NCBI RefSeq assembly: GCF_002234675.1
Contig: NC_019862.2
Location: forward strand, 17,693,514 to 17,757,513
Reading direction: 5' to 3'
Source: Oryzias latipes
Lineage: Eukaryota > Chordata > Actinopteri > Beloniformes > Adrianichthyidae
DNA length: 64,000 bases
Part shown: piece after piece, positions 54,575 to 64,000 of the stretch
Layout: the number at the start of each line of letters is the position of its first letter
Numbering within the stretch: the stretch's first letter is position 1
The notes under the pieces: model-generated
The model's input: the letters and a program-made list of their open reading frames with translations, nothing else
What the model was told of the DNA's origin: nothing
Databases searched by the model: none
Made by a program: the position numbers and the translations under genes

Positions 54575-56660
54575 GAGAAGCCCCTCATCACTTCTGTCTG
54601 TCTGTCATGGCTTTACGAGTCACCTGTCCTGTCACTGTGAATAATAAGACATCAGGTTATCACCGGCTCTCTGTGTTCTCTGTGTGGGCACGACTGACAG
54701 GCAGATTTTCTGTGTGCTGCGTGCTGGAGGAGAAGATTTGATGTTTCAGTTTGGGACTTGGATCACATGTTAAAGCTGGGTTCACAGTCTCAGTTGAGCT
54801 CAGTGCTTTAGCTGACTCAGAAGTTGCCTCTCTTTGTGAGGATATAGGAGCCAAAGGGATTTATATGGACTCTTAACAGTCATTGCAGGGTTACAGTTAC
54901 AGCTGAGGCCAGGATTTCTAGGCTTGCCCACTGTATCTGCATAAGAGGAGGAGTATTAATTACATAACACTTCATCTATACTCCTGTGCAGAATAACCAT
55001 GTCCCACAAGTCTAGAAAGTCTAGAAAAGCTGCACCGCTGTCTTTTTTTTTCATGCTGCAACCTAGAAACAAATTCTTAAACGATGACTATCAAAGTTGA
55101 GAGAACAGACTTCTTAGCGGTTGCAGTTAGAAAGTGCAAAGGTTTAAGGTTTGAGCTGCTTTAGGCGCCTGGCATGTGTTACAACAGGACTCCTTGAATC
55201 CTTCCATTAGTTACCTCGGGTCAGGCAACAGCCGGCCACTCTTTGCCCTGAGGACTCTGCTCGGCACCATCGTGGGTTTTTATTTTGCTCTGCCGCTCTC
55301 ACACCAAGCATCCTCTGACTGTTTCTTACCACCTGAGGACGCCTGAGAAAATTCAGATCAAGTGTGAAAACAGTTTTTCAAAAGTGTCCCTGCAAAAACA
55401 CAAATAAACAGTTTGTTACAGTTCTGTTCCAGATGTTAGGCATCTTAGAGAAGATAGCTTTTTTGACAACTTTGTATTTCAGATATCTGTTATTTATTAA
55501 CCCACGATTTGTTTATTGAAAACACAGTGGTGTCATTAATGATACCCAAGCCTGCCATTTTACCATTTTGACCATGAACTAAATGTCCGCTTTCCAGCAT
55601 GTGCTCCAAGTAAAGGCTTTGTGCTGGCTATCAGTAAGAAATAATCAGATTCACAATGGCATTACAGGCCCCACAGTTGGAGGTGTTTGGGTCTTTTGAG
55701 CTACAGCTTGTCTGCCTGCCTGCGTAGGAGGAAGCATCTCATCTTTACAGCTCTGTCTACTGCAGATGCAAAGCTCTTGGATTTGTTTCTGCTTCATTAG
55801 CCTATATGTGCGGTGGGCAGGGAGGAAGACAGTGATGGAAACGGCAGATGAGACAGACCAGGTTCCTGGTTTGAGCCCACTTCATTGCAAGAACACGATT
55901 TCACCTGAGCCCACAGATTTTGCTGGGATGCCCTTAAGCTCAGAGATGCAGTAACTCTGGTATATTTTCTGACCATGAAGTGGGCTGGAATGAGTCATGT
56001 TTTATCAGGTTTGTTGAATCAGGCAATGACAGAGTGTTGGTGACTGTGTGGTAACAGGAAGTCCACATGCCAGTATATCATTAAAACCCCTGTGTGGCCT
56101 GTCTGACCATTAAATAGGGAACAGTTCTCATTTGCATTTGTGCATTTATAACCAGTCTGTAGAAGATTTCTGAACTTTTGCAAAACCTCTCGTAGAAAAA
56201 GTGCACAATCAGATACTGGTATTGACTACAAATGTTTGGTTAGCGCTAATAGATTATTACTTGCCTATAGGTGTATACCTGTCTTTGGTAAAATTTTGGA
56301 CACCCATCGCACATGCTTTGATTATACTTGTACACGTACAAGTACAAGTACAAAGCCAGAATGACATAAAGATTTTAGCTGAAACTCTAATATCTGACCT
56401 TCCTAATCAAACGGATGTGTCAAACATTGAAAACAAGTTTGGTAGATCGCGTGTGGGAGCTTTAGCTTTAATTATGAAAGAAGTGTGGAAAAATTAACAT
56501 GTGATTACACAATTGGTCATTAAACAGGTGAAAAAACATGGCTATTACATTCCTAAACAATATGATGAAATACATTTTTAAAGGTAAGTATGTGTAGGTT
56601 TTCAAGAAGAAACCCAATTAAGTTCAAATCAGTCCAAATCTTGGATGGATGAGTCCATAG
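54575..56660. other. Stretch without recognised genes
   Basis: Possibly intron of a gene starting at about 54.4 kb. The open frames at 55766-55954 and 56201-56497 carry no motif I recognise and no clear splice junctions. Confidence 0.35.
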
Positions 56661-56668
56661 ATTATAGG

Positions 56669-57250
56669 GGTGTAACAATCAATGTCAACAAGCTGATTCA
56701 CATCATAATTAGGGGTCGCCGATACGATTCATAGTCAACATTAGTTCCTTTTAAACAGTTTTATTTGATGTGATTCACTGACCTAAAATTGATCCAGGAT
56801 ATATTTGGCCAAAAATTCCAACAGTGTGACTCAGAGATAAATACCTGGGTACTGAACAATGCAGGTGAGGTTTTCCAGATTACTTCCATTTCTTGCAAGA
56901 TACTGTGTAAAATTAACATGTGTACAAACAAACAAGTAAACAAGAATCAATTGAAAATCTATTTACATTTTTGTTTCCTACAGTTCAGCTGTTGTTTTTT
57001 CTATATCATTTAAAACAAACAGAACGTTATTAAAAACATTCTAGCAATATGGTCACATGAGTTTGCAAAATTTAAAGTGTTTCCACACATTGGACTGTAA
57101 TGATGGATTGATCATTTTTTGCTGCCATGACATGCATGTTTTCTGGTGTGGCGGCACTTGGATGTTTTTAAGGCATAGTTAAATAAATCAACTATAACTT
57201 CATATAAAAAGTATTTTCAAATATCGATTATAATCGATGTGTTTCATTTT
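56669..57250. mobile_element. Decayed GGGGTGTAACAATCAA-type DNA transposon fragment
   Basis: It begins GGGGTGTAACAATCAATGTC and contains GGGGTCGCCGATACGATTC; toward the right comes AATATCGATTATAATCGATG. These AT-rich GATA/ATCGAT motifs are common in a fish hAT-type MITE. The block at 57044-57127 recurs inside the neighbouring hAT element. Confidence 0.4.
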
Positions 57251-57262
57251 GAGACACTAATA

Positions 57263-59376
57263 CAGGGCATGCGGCTCTCGGCCAATAAGCATACGGCTCT
57301 TTTTATCTCATTATATTGTGGCGACATGGGGGTTAGCCCCGCCTTCAGTACCCAAGACTTATGGGATGTGGGGAATCTTGGGTGTAAAGTTCCTCACCAT
57401 GAGTGAGGGGGCTGTGAGCAGAATTGAAGTCCATGTCGTTTGGCTGTTTGAGGTGTGCACTTAAAATGGGCGTAGATCCTGGAGAGGAGAATATGCTATT
57501 TGCTCCTCTGTTAACGCCTTCCTGTTTGAGATTGTTCGCAGTTTTGCTGTGTATGGGGCACGGACAGTTCTCCAATGCAGCCAATGAAGTAGCAGCTCGG
57601 GTCGTTACTATTTTTTTCTATATTGTGCTTCATTTCATAGTTATTTCCCTCTTTAACCACACTCAAAGCCATCAGAGGGTATTAAAAATAAATAATAAAC
57701 AATAATTAAAGTAATTTGGTAGTGTGTGTTTTGATGCTGCTCCCGACACATCGGTGACCGCCAATCATTATAAACACTTTTTAAATAAACATTTCATGTG
57801 CGTGCAGACTGTTACCCTCATGGTCAAAATGGCTTATTTCAGAGAATAAAGATAAACACAGGACCTTTCTGGAAGAATGGGAAGATTCTTACTTTTAGCA
57901 ATATGGTCACATGAATTTGCAAAATTGAAAGTGTTTCCACACATTGGACTGTAAAGATGGATTGATCATTTTTTGCTGCCATACTGAACTGAATGGCAAG
58001 TCACTTCCTGATCTGACACACATTGTCTCCCTTATCAATAAGTTGAAGCTTTTCAAAGTGCACATTCAAAACGGCAATCTGTCCCACTTTCCTTCTTTGG
58101 GGAGCTCACAGCAGAAGGCTGCAATCCAAGTGAATAAAGCCAAGAACGTGACACAGCTTGCGCAACTGGACAGAAACTTTACTAAACGGTTTGAGGACCT
58201 GCAGCAGAAACAACTGCAGATCACTTTTCTCATTAATCCTTCTAATGCAGAGACTGACTGCCTGAGATCCCTGCTTGTCACTGATGAGGCTGCGAGCGAA
58301 CTGGAGATGATTGAGCTGAAATCTCTTTTGAAAGAAGGTCCTGTTACGTTTTGGAGAACGGAGAAATACCCGTGTGTAAAAGAGCTGCTCTCAAGCTGCC
58401 GTAGGTGTTCTCCTCAATAAATGTCTGCCAGTCCCTATTTATTACCTTAAAACATGTGAAATCAAAGCATCGGTCCATTCTGACTGACGCACGTGAAGGA
58501 ATTGCTCAGAGAGGCTAAAACTGAATTTAAACCTGATCAGCAGAGGATTACTAGAAACAAAATATGCCAGAAATCCCACTGAGATCATCATCGCAACACT
58601 GCAGCAAAGTAAGAAATTCTGAGATGTAGTCTGGAAAACACACCTGACTGAGCATGGCAATATTTTAATATTCCATCAATTATCAGTTTTTCATGCAAAA
58701 GTCAATCATTAGTTTTTAAATGAAAAAGAAAAAGAAAAGTTATAAAAGTAAAACATTTTTACTGAAGGTCAAAATTTAATTTATGCTACACACAACTGAA
58801 ATGTAATGTAATTCATGTGTTTGTGAATATGAATGACTTAGACACCAGAAGGATGCTCTGTCCAGATGTTTGAGTATTTGTTGGTGTAAGGGTCATTGAA
58901 AGAGGAATTTTGAGATACAAGGAATTGGCAGTTAAATGCTGTTGGATGAATGGTGTAATATTCAGTTTTATAACTGTAAATCTGACTTGAGAGGAGTCAG
59001 TGCCTCATCAGCCATTGACCTCACTGCCTGTCACTGAGTAGTTGTGTGTCAGAGAGAGGCAAAGAAAATAGTGAGATAGAGAGATACTGTGTGTGTGGAG
59101 GGGCTATCTGACCGCCAGGGTAGTTGCTGTGTTAACTCTGGCTAAGCTGCATTTGATGTGTGTATTGATGGTGGACACTTTCCTTGAAATAAACACAATT
59201 GCAATACTTGCTGTTGTGTTGTAGGGAGAGGAGTGTGTTATGGAAAATAATATGGCTTTAATTGCGTGTTTGTGTGTGCATCTTGGCAGGTCAGTGTGTG
59301 GTGTGGCTCTTTGACTCTCTTGACTCTCACAGTTAAAAATTTCGGCTCTTGGTGTCAAACTTGTTTGCCACGCCTG
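57263..59376 (+). mobile_element. hAT transposon with 8-bp TSD and broken transposase
   Basis: The ends are CAGGGCATG on the left and, reverse-complemented, CAGGCGTGGC on the right. The flanking 8-bp duplication CACTAATA is at 57255-57262 and 59377-59384. It contains pieces of a GTF2IRD2-like hAT transposase and a foreign fragment at 57314-57747 that resembles an LTR (starts TGTGGCGAC, ends CCCGACACA), part of which recurs at 61382. Confidence 0.75.
57830..58655 (+). pseudogene. hAT transposase remnant (GTF2IRD2/Charlie-like)
   Basis: An N-terminal piece, MAYFRE then DKHRTFLEEWEDSYF, lies at 57830-57893. An 88-bp non-coding segment follows. Then comes ELNGKSLPDLTHIVSLINKL, the HFPSL region and TDEAASELEMIELKSLL to 58420. 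Beyond a frameshift, VKSKHRSILTDA and KELLREAKTEFKPDQQRI are parts of the C-terminal dimerisation region. The RNase-H-like catalytic core is deleted and at least two frameshifts occur, so the protein is dead. Confidence 0.75.
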
Positions 59377-59384
59377 CACTAATA

Positions 59385-60297
59385 CAAGGGTGATTCAATT
59401 AACAACTTGCCTCAGACAGATCGATCTGGTTGGATTGTAGGAATATAAATTGATTTATCGATTAAAAATTGCTTAAGATCAGTTATCTTTTTTTAACTTA
59501 CTTTATTTGCTATCAAAGTTAGACTTTTCCACATTATGTCCTCTATTTCCGGATTAGACTGCAAAACATATGAAGTGTTTTTGCTCAGCACTATCAGCAG
59601 ATTCCAGATGATAAACTGCGGTGATAAACTGCTGTTTGTGAAATGTTTTTCTTAAATGTCTAGATTGTCCATCACTGCATCAGCCTTTAACATTAAATTA
59701 TGCTGACAGTTTATCATCAACAAAGAAATAAGAGCATCTAGAATAAAAGGGACATGATAAAATCTCACACAGGTAAAAATTAATCTTAGCTATACCATTG
59801 AAAATGTGGAAAATTGCTTTTATTTCGAGGACTGTCAGGTTTAGAATTTCATACAATAACCTGTGGTAAGGGTTTAGTGATTTAAAGGAGATAAGAGAAG
59901 CATTGGGTATGACTCATACGTGAGGGACAACTTGACAACATTTCTATGCTTTAATAGCTCTGCATGTGTTTGTTCACTGATCAGAGCTTTTCTCAGAGGT
60001 TCAGTGTGTATAGACTGTTTGAAAATATGTGACAGTTGTTGATTCACTTCCTGTATACTCCTGTAAATCAAAATTCTGCAACCTTGTTGAGCTGACTCTT
60101 ATCTTAAATGTATTATAAAAGTTTTGTAAAAAAATCATTTCCAGGAAAAAATTTTGGATGGCAAATCTACATGAAGATGTTCAAAAAGGTTTTGAAATTA
60201 GACTGTAAATGTATTTAGTTCTGTCAGACTGTTTCATGTAAGAGTGAATGTGGTGAATATATGTGTGTGTCACCTGGTGAACTGACCTGCCCCTAAT
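59385..60297. other. Stretch without recognised features
   Basis: No exon or bounded repeat was recognised between the hAT element and the Pogo-like element. Confidence 0.4.
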
Positions 60298-60617
60298 TAC
60301 CGTAATTTCCGGATTGTAAGCCGCTACTTTTTTCCTGCGCTTACAGCCGTGCGGCTTATTCAGTGAAGCGGCTAATTTATGGATTTTATTGGCGGCAGCC
60401 GTGTAGGAATTTTCGGACACGGCGAATGGTTTGAATTCTCTAACACCAAATGCAAGTCATTTATTTTTCAACACACCTCCAAGCAGCCAAACAGCATGGA
60501 CCTCACTTCAGGTCTTAGACACTTCAGTCATGGTTCAACAAAACGAAGCACGCATGCCCGGCCGCATCCCAGAATCCTTTGGTGCCATTAGACCCAACGT
60601 GCACGTGATCGCCGCTA

Positions 60618-60740
60618 CAATATGATGAAGCTTTCAAGTTAAAAGCAATCGTTAAAAGCAGCGTGAAAAAATCCACCATCACCAACGGGTTTGGAAAAGC
60701 CGGTCAGCTGCGTGACGGAGAGAACAGCGCATGTGGGAAT
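60618..60740 (+). pseudogene. Fused N- and C-terminal bits of a Pogo-like transposase
   Basis: One frame reads YDEAFKLKAI, which resembles the start of the helix-turn-helix domain, then passes directly into VKKSTITNGFGKAGQL, which resembles the far C-terminus after the DDE core. The roughly 400-residue middle is missing. The identification of both halves is from memory of pogo/Tigger-type proteins. Confidence 0.5.
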
Positions 60741-61473
60741 GACATCAGCCTTTATTTTGTCGGGACACGACTGGAAACACAAATTGACGTGATCGTTTTA
60801 ACGGTTATTAAGGACTGAGCGGAGTTTTGCATTGAAACGCTCACAGCCTCCGTGTGAGCTGGAGACTGCGTGTCGTGTGAGCTGCGGGGCCGATGGCAGT
60901 CTGAAGGCTCCCACACGTAACAACGCATCCGCCCTTCATACACAAAACGTACAGTATTAAGTCCGATTGCTCTGCACAGACACGATTTGCTCCGTCCACC
61001 GGCGCAATGGGGATGAAGCGCTCCTCCTTGAAGCCGCCATGGCCAGAGCTGTCGGAGTAGATAGGAAGGGGAGACAAGGAGCGCGCGGGAGCGCGGAGGC
61101 GTCGAGCCATTCTGCAGGCTGCAGCCAGGGCTTACTCGAGGCGTCCCCGGAACAACAGTGTTTGTTGTGGAAGGAAACTTCTGACCCACGCGCCGCGAGG
61201 AGGCGCGCGTATCGCGCTGAGGCACGCGCTTTTCAGTCGCCGCTGCTTTATTTTACTAGCGTGTTTTTAACCAGCCCTGTTACTCCCATAACGCTGCCGC
61301 GACACAAGCGGAAGGAGAGCTTTTCCCGTTCGCCCCTCCATCTACTGCTGCTACTTGCTCATTCTTAAACACGTACAACAGTGTGGCGAGCCGGGCGTTG
61401 GCCCCGCCTTTAGCCCCTAAGACTCATGGGAAATGGGGGATCGCGGATGTTAATTTCCTCATCATAACTGAGG

Positions 61474-61564
61474 GATGTAATGTTGATTATATGGTTACTG
61501 TTTGTAATTTTATGTATGATACCTAGATTGTCAATAAGTAAAAAAATAAAAATAAATAAAAAAC
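61474..61564 (+). mobile_element. Small retro-insertion with 11-bp TSD
   Basis: A 91-bp insert ends in an A-rich AAATAAAAATAAATAAAAAA tail and is flanked by the perfect repeat CATAACTGAGG at 61463-61473 and 61565-61575. It splits the LTR-like fragment, whose sequence resumes after it (compare 57396-57460). Confidence 0.7.
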
Positions 61565-61928
61565 CATAACTGAGGAATTTGTGAACAGAATACAGGTTCA
61601 TACTGTTTGGCAGATGCAGCTATACTCAATTACATGATCCTGAGACAAAACTGACTCCACCCACTGTGTGCTAATGAATCACACTTACTCTGTGAGTCAG
61701 GACGTGATCCGTCATGATGACAATGTTGCCTAATTCATGCGGCTTGTACTCCGACGCGGCTTGTGTATGTATAAAATTAGTTAAACACGTGAAAATAAGT
61801 GGGTGCGGCTTGTAATCGGGTGCGCTTTGTAGTCCGGAATTTACGGTACTTTAATTTTTTTAATGTACTTCACATTGGAAGTACAATGTTCTCTATTTCT
61901 ATGTTACGTTTCATTAGGGATGGGAATC

Positions 61929-61958
61929 GAAGCCCCATGAAGCTCTCATGGGGCTTCG
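61929..61958. repeat. Short perfect inverted repeat
   Basis: GAAGCCCCATGA and TCATGGGGCTTC are exact complements around a 5-base loop, and GGGGCTTCG recurs at about 61992. It is probably part of a decayed fish repeat. Confidence 0.7.
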
Positions 61959-62076
61959 TGTAAATGTGCCAGAAAAATGAATGAAGCATTTGGGGCTTCG
62001 AAACCACACAGAACAGTGGCATCTGGTGGCAGACAGGACATATATCATCTACTCCACTAAGTTCCTTGCCCTTGTA

Positions 62077-63277
62077 CAGTGATGAAAGTCAGGCAAGGAA
62101 AAAATCCCTGAACTTTTCTTTGAGCGATATGGCGGGCACAGAGCGAAATTTTGGAAAAATACGTGGTCTTAGATGCATTCTGGTGCATTCTGGCAACTAG
62201 TTATTCACTTCTTTATCAAGAAACTAAGACTAATTGGAGCATCATGATTTGTCATTCAAACCCCTAGTTTGACTCTCCATTAAGGACTTGCTGGTCCTAA
62301 AAAAGAATTTGGAAAATTGCTCAAAGTAACACAATCCTACAATCTACGCTTTTCCTTAAAGCTGCAAAACATACAATTGCTAAAATATAGTAACATCAAA
62401 GCCCCAAATGGCAAAAAGAACACCAGTAACTATGATATTCTATGAAAATACCTCAGTTATTTATACATTATTTCTGCTTTAGAAATGACTGATGTACAAC
62501 ATCCACTTGCACTGTTTTCTCAAACTATAATTACATCAAAATATGGGATCTGCTTTAAACTATAATTCTATAACATAATACATCAATTCTTTAACACCAA
62601 TACTAAGTAATCTGGGAAATATCAAAACAAACATACAAACTAAACTAAACATTGTAAACATTATTTTTTAAGGGAGTGCGGGTCCAAACCATCAAATACT
62701 TATAATTAATGTCAACTATACTGAACTAAATCATGGTAATTAGGAAATACAAATAAATTAGAGAAATGTATTCAAAATAAAAACTGAAACTCAAAACTAA
62801 AATTGAAATTATTTCAAAATGTGGTTTTGAGATTATTTTACACAAAAAAGTATTTGACCTACACTACCTTAAAAATCTTTTTTTTCCAGCCAAGACCACT
62901 TCAATTTGTTTTTTATCGTCTTCTCACAACTGAGGTCGTGACCACGCTCAATAATGACGATGCCTGCCATTATTTTAACACAAATTTGATCGCAAACTCT
63001 TCAGATGTGTTTGTGAAAGTTTAGCGTGGGTCCGCCAGTTTTGGTCTCTAGGGAAGCGAGTCACGCTAACCACGTGGTGCAGACAGAGCCAATCAGACCC
63101 GTCGACGCATCCGAAAGCAACTAAAACGTCCCGTCATTGGTCAATTACGCCGGGAAGACGAGAGATGGCCACGACCATAGAGGAAGCGATCTGCGGAGAA
63201 ATATAGAAAATAAAGCTAAAATTTGCTGATTTCAGACCATTTTTTAATCCGGAAAGCGATTTGTCCGTAGAGATCAG
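62077..63277 (-). mobile_element. 1.28-kb DNA transposon, copy B (reverse orientation), split
   Basis: It starts CAGTGATGAAAGTCAGGCAA, the right end of copy A, and is nearly identical to copy A in reverse, including the same 73-codon open frame (62803-63024). It stops at GAGATCAG, where a Harbinger element begins. The missing outer end is found inverted at 63647-63724. Confidence 0.88.
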
Positions 63278-63646
63278 GGGCCTCATTTATAAAACTTTGC
63301 GAAGGATTTGCGTCAGAAATGGCGTACGGATGAAACATAGGACGTGCGTACGCAAAGAAATATTCGGATTTATAAAACCGTGCGCACGCACATCCTGCCC
63401 ATCTTTCCCTTAATAAATCACAACCGATTCTAAATGCAGCGCAGCTTTTTGCGGCTTCATGACACGCCCATATTTGTCCATAAATAGTCCGTGAAACGCC
63501 CACAAATGAATATTCATTGATTGCGGAACCATGGCAATCACAGAGAGGAAATGAAAAAAACGTAACTTCACTCAATGTGAAGTAGAAGTTATCGTTGGCG
63601 AGGTGGAAAAGAGGAGAAAAGTGTTGTTTGGAGGGCACTTCGCAGA
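63278..63646 (+). mobile_element. PIF/Harbinger element, left part with Myb-like gene start
   Basis: It begins GGGCCTCATTTATAAA, directly after CAG. It contains ATG at 63531, then MAITERK, a stop, KKRNFTQCEVEVIVGEVEKR and RKVLFGGH, the Myb/SANT-like accessory protein of Harbinger with one internal stop. It ends abruptly at 63646. Confidence 0.72.
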
Positions 63647-63724
63647 GATGAAAGTCTTCCGGGAATTCCCGGAAATCCGGGTTTTTGAGCTAACCGAACG
63701 TACTTTCCGGGAAATAAAGACCTG
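63647..63724 (+). mobile_element. Inverted outer end of transposon copy B
   Basis: GATGAAAGTCTTCCGGGAAT to AAATAAAGACCTG is identical (one or two changes) to the left end of copy A at 40137-40213, but lies in the opposite orientation to the rest of copy B. Confidence 0.85.
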
Positions 63725-64000
63725 GGGCCTCATTCATAAACGTTGCGTACGCACAAAAGAAGGCGTACGCCACTCTCTACGCAATAGTTGAGATTTATAA
63801 AAAGCAAACTTGACGGGAAAATGTGCGGTCCTTCACGCAAGCTCTGACCCAGGCGTACGCACAAAAACGGGTGAAATGAGAAACGGCGACACCGTCGGCA
63901 GATGGAAGAAACACCTGAAAGTGAAAATGACAATACTGCCTCTCATAAATAACATGAAGACTTCACAAAGCAAGTCTTACAATTAACAGCCTACACGAAC
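63725..64000 (-). mobile_element. PIF/Harbinger element, other part, running off the window
   Basis: It begins GGGCCTCATTCATAAA directly after CTG, the complement of the CAG before 63278. It is followed by the same kind of GCGTACGC-rich subterminal sequence as the left part. The interior continues beyond the right edge. Confidence 0.65.

Larger units (their letters stand above)
60300..61846. mobile_element. Tc1/mariner-Pogo-like element, internally deleted
   Basis: The left end CCGTAATTTCCGGATTGTAAG and the reverse complement of the right end CCGTAAATTCCGGACTACAAAG form terminal repeats, flanked by TA at 60298-60299 and 61847-61848. GCGGCTTRT motifs repeat near both ends. The interior holds a short fused transposase remnant, an LTR-like fragment (61382 onward) and a small retro-insertion (61474-61564). 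Confidence 0.75.

Noticed and set aside
56201-56497. 98-codon plus-strand frame with hydrophobic start
   Set aside because: No family resemblance, and it runs through a GTACAAGTACAAGTAC-type simple repeat; not supported as a gene.

Overview
This is a eukaryotic window, most probably from a ray-finned (teleost) fish. The genes have many short exons with GT-AG introns. The DNA between them is full of cut-and-paste transposons, LINE tails, a tRNA-derived SINE and TA microsatellites of fish type. I see no operons, CRISPR arrays or prokaryotic features. The species cannot be told from the sequence alone.

Layout. From 27.8 kb down to 7.3 kb on the minus strand lies a glypican of the GPC3/GPC5 subgroup, most like glypican-5. 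Eight exons join in perfect phase; the C-terminal exon (heparan-sulfate and GPI region) was not found and probably lies left of the window. From 28 to 31.2 kb there is a decayed PIF/Harbinger element carrying pieces of both of its proteins. From 31.2 to 42 kb is the most unusual part: an intron-containing, transposase-like gene (about 1079 aa, six exons) with a zinc-ribbon/DUF6729-like region, paired Asp motifs and a C-terminal zinc-knuckle-like motif. Around it are duplicated flanks, a second copy that seems to have lost its coding body, an inverted decayed fragment of the same gene, and a broken upstream coding block split by a transposon. At 42.1-42.7 kb sit tRNA-Arg(ACG), a decayed tRNA-Arg copy and elongator tRNA-Met(CAT), all minus strand. 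From 43.1 to 47.9 kb is a complete NASP histone-chaperone gene, plus strand, 15 coding exons, 533 aa.

From 50.1 to 50.6 kb are the last two exons of an unidentified minus-strand gene, convergent with NASP. A possible promoter and 5' untranslated exon of a plus-strand gene lies at 54.2-54.57 kb. The right end (56.6-64 kb) is a nest of transposons: a dead hAT with a broken transposase, an internally deleted Pogo/Tc1-like element, a second copy of the 1.28-kb element seen at 40.1 kb, and a Harbinger insertion in that copy that appears to have been inverted afterwards.

The host genes do not form one pathway: a cell-surface proteoglycan, a nuclear H3-H4 chaperone and tRNA genes happen to be neighbours. 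What links much of the window is mobile-element activity. Boundaries are exact where terminal inverted repeats and target duplications are visible. Exon boundaries are my own phase-checked reading and need transcript support.
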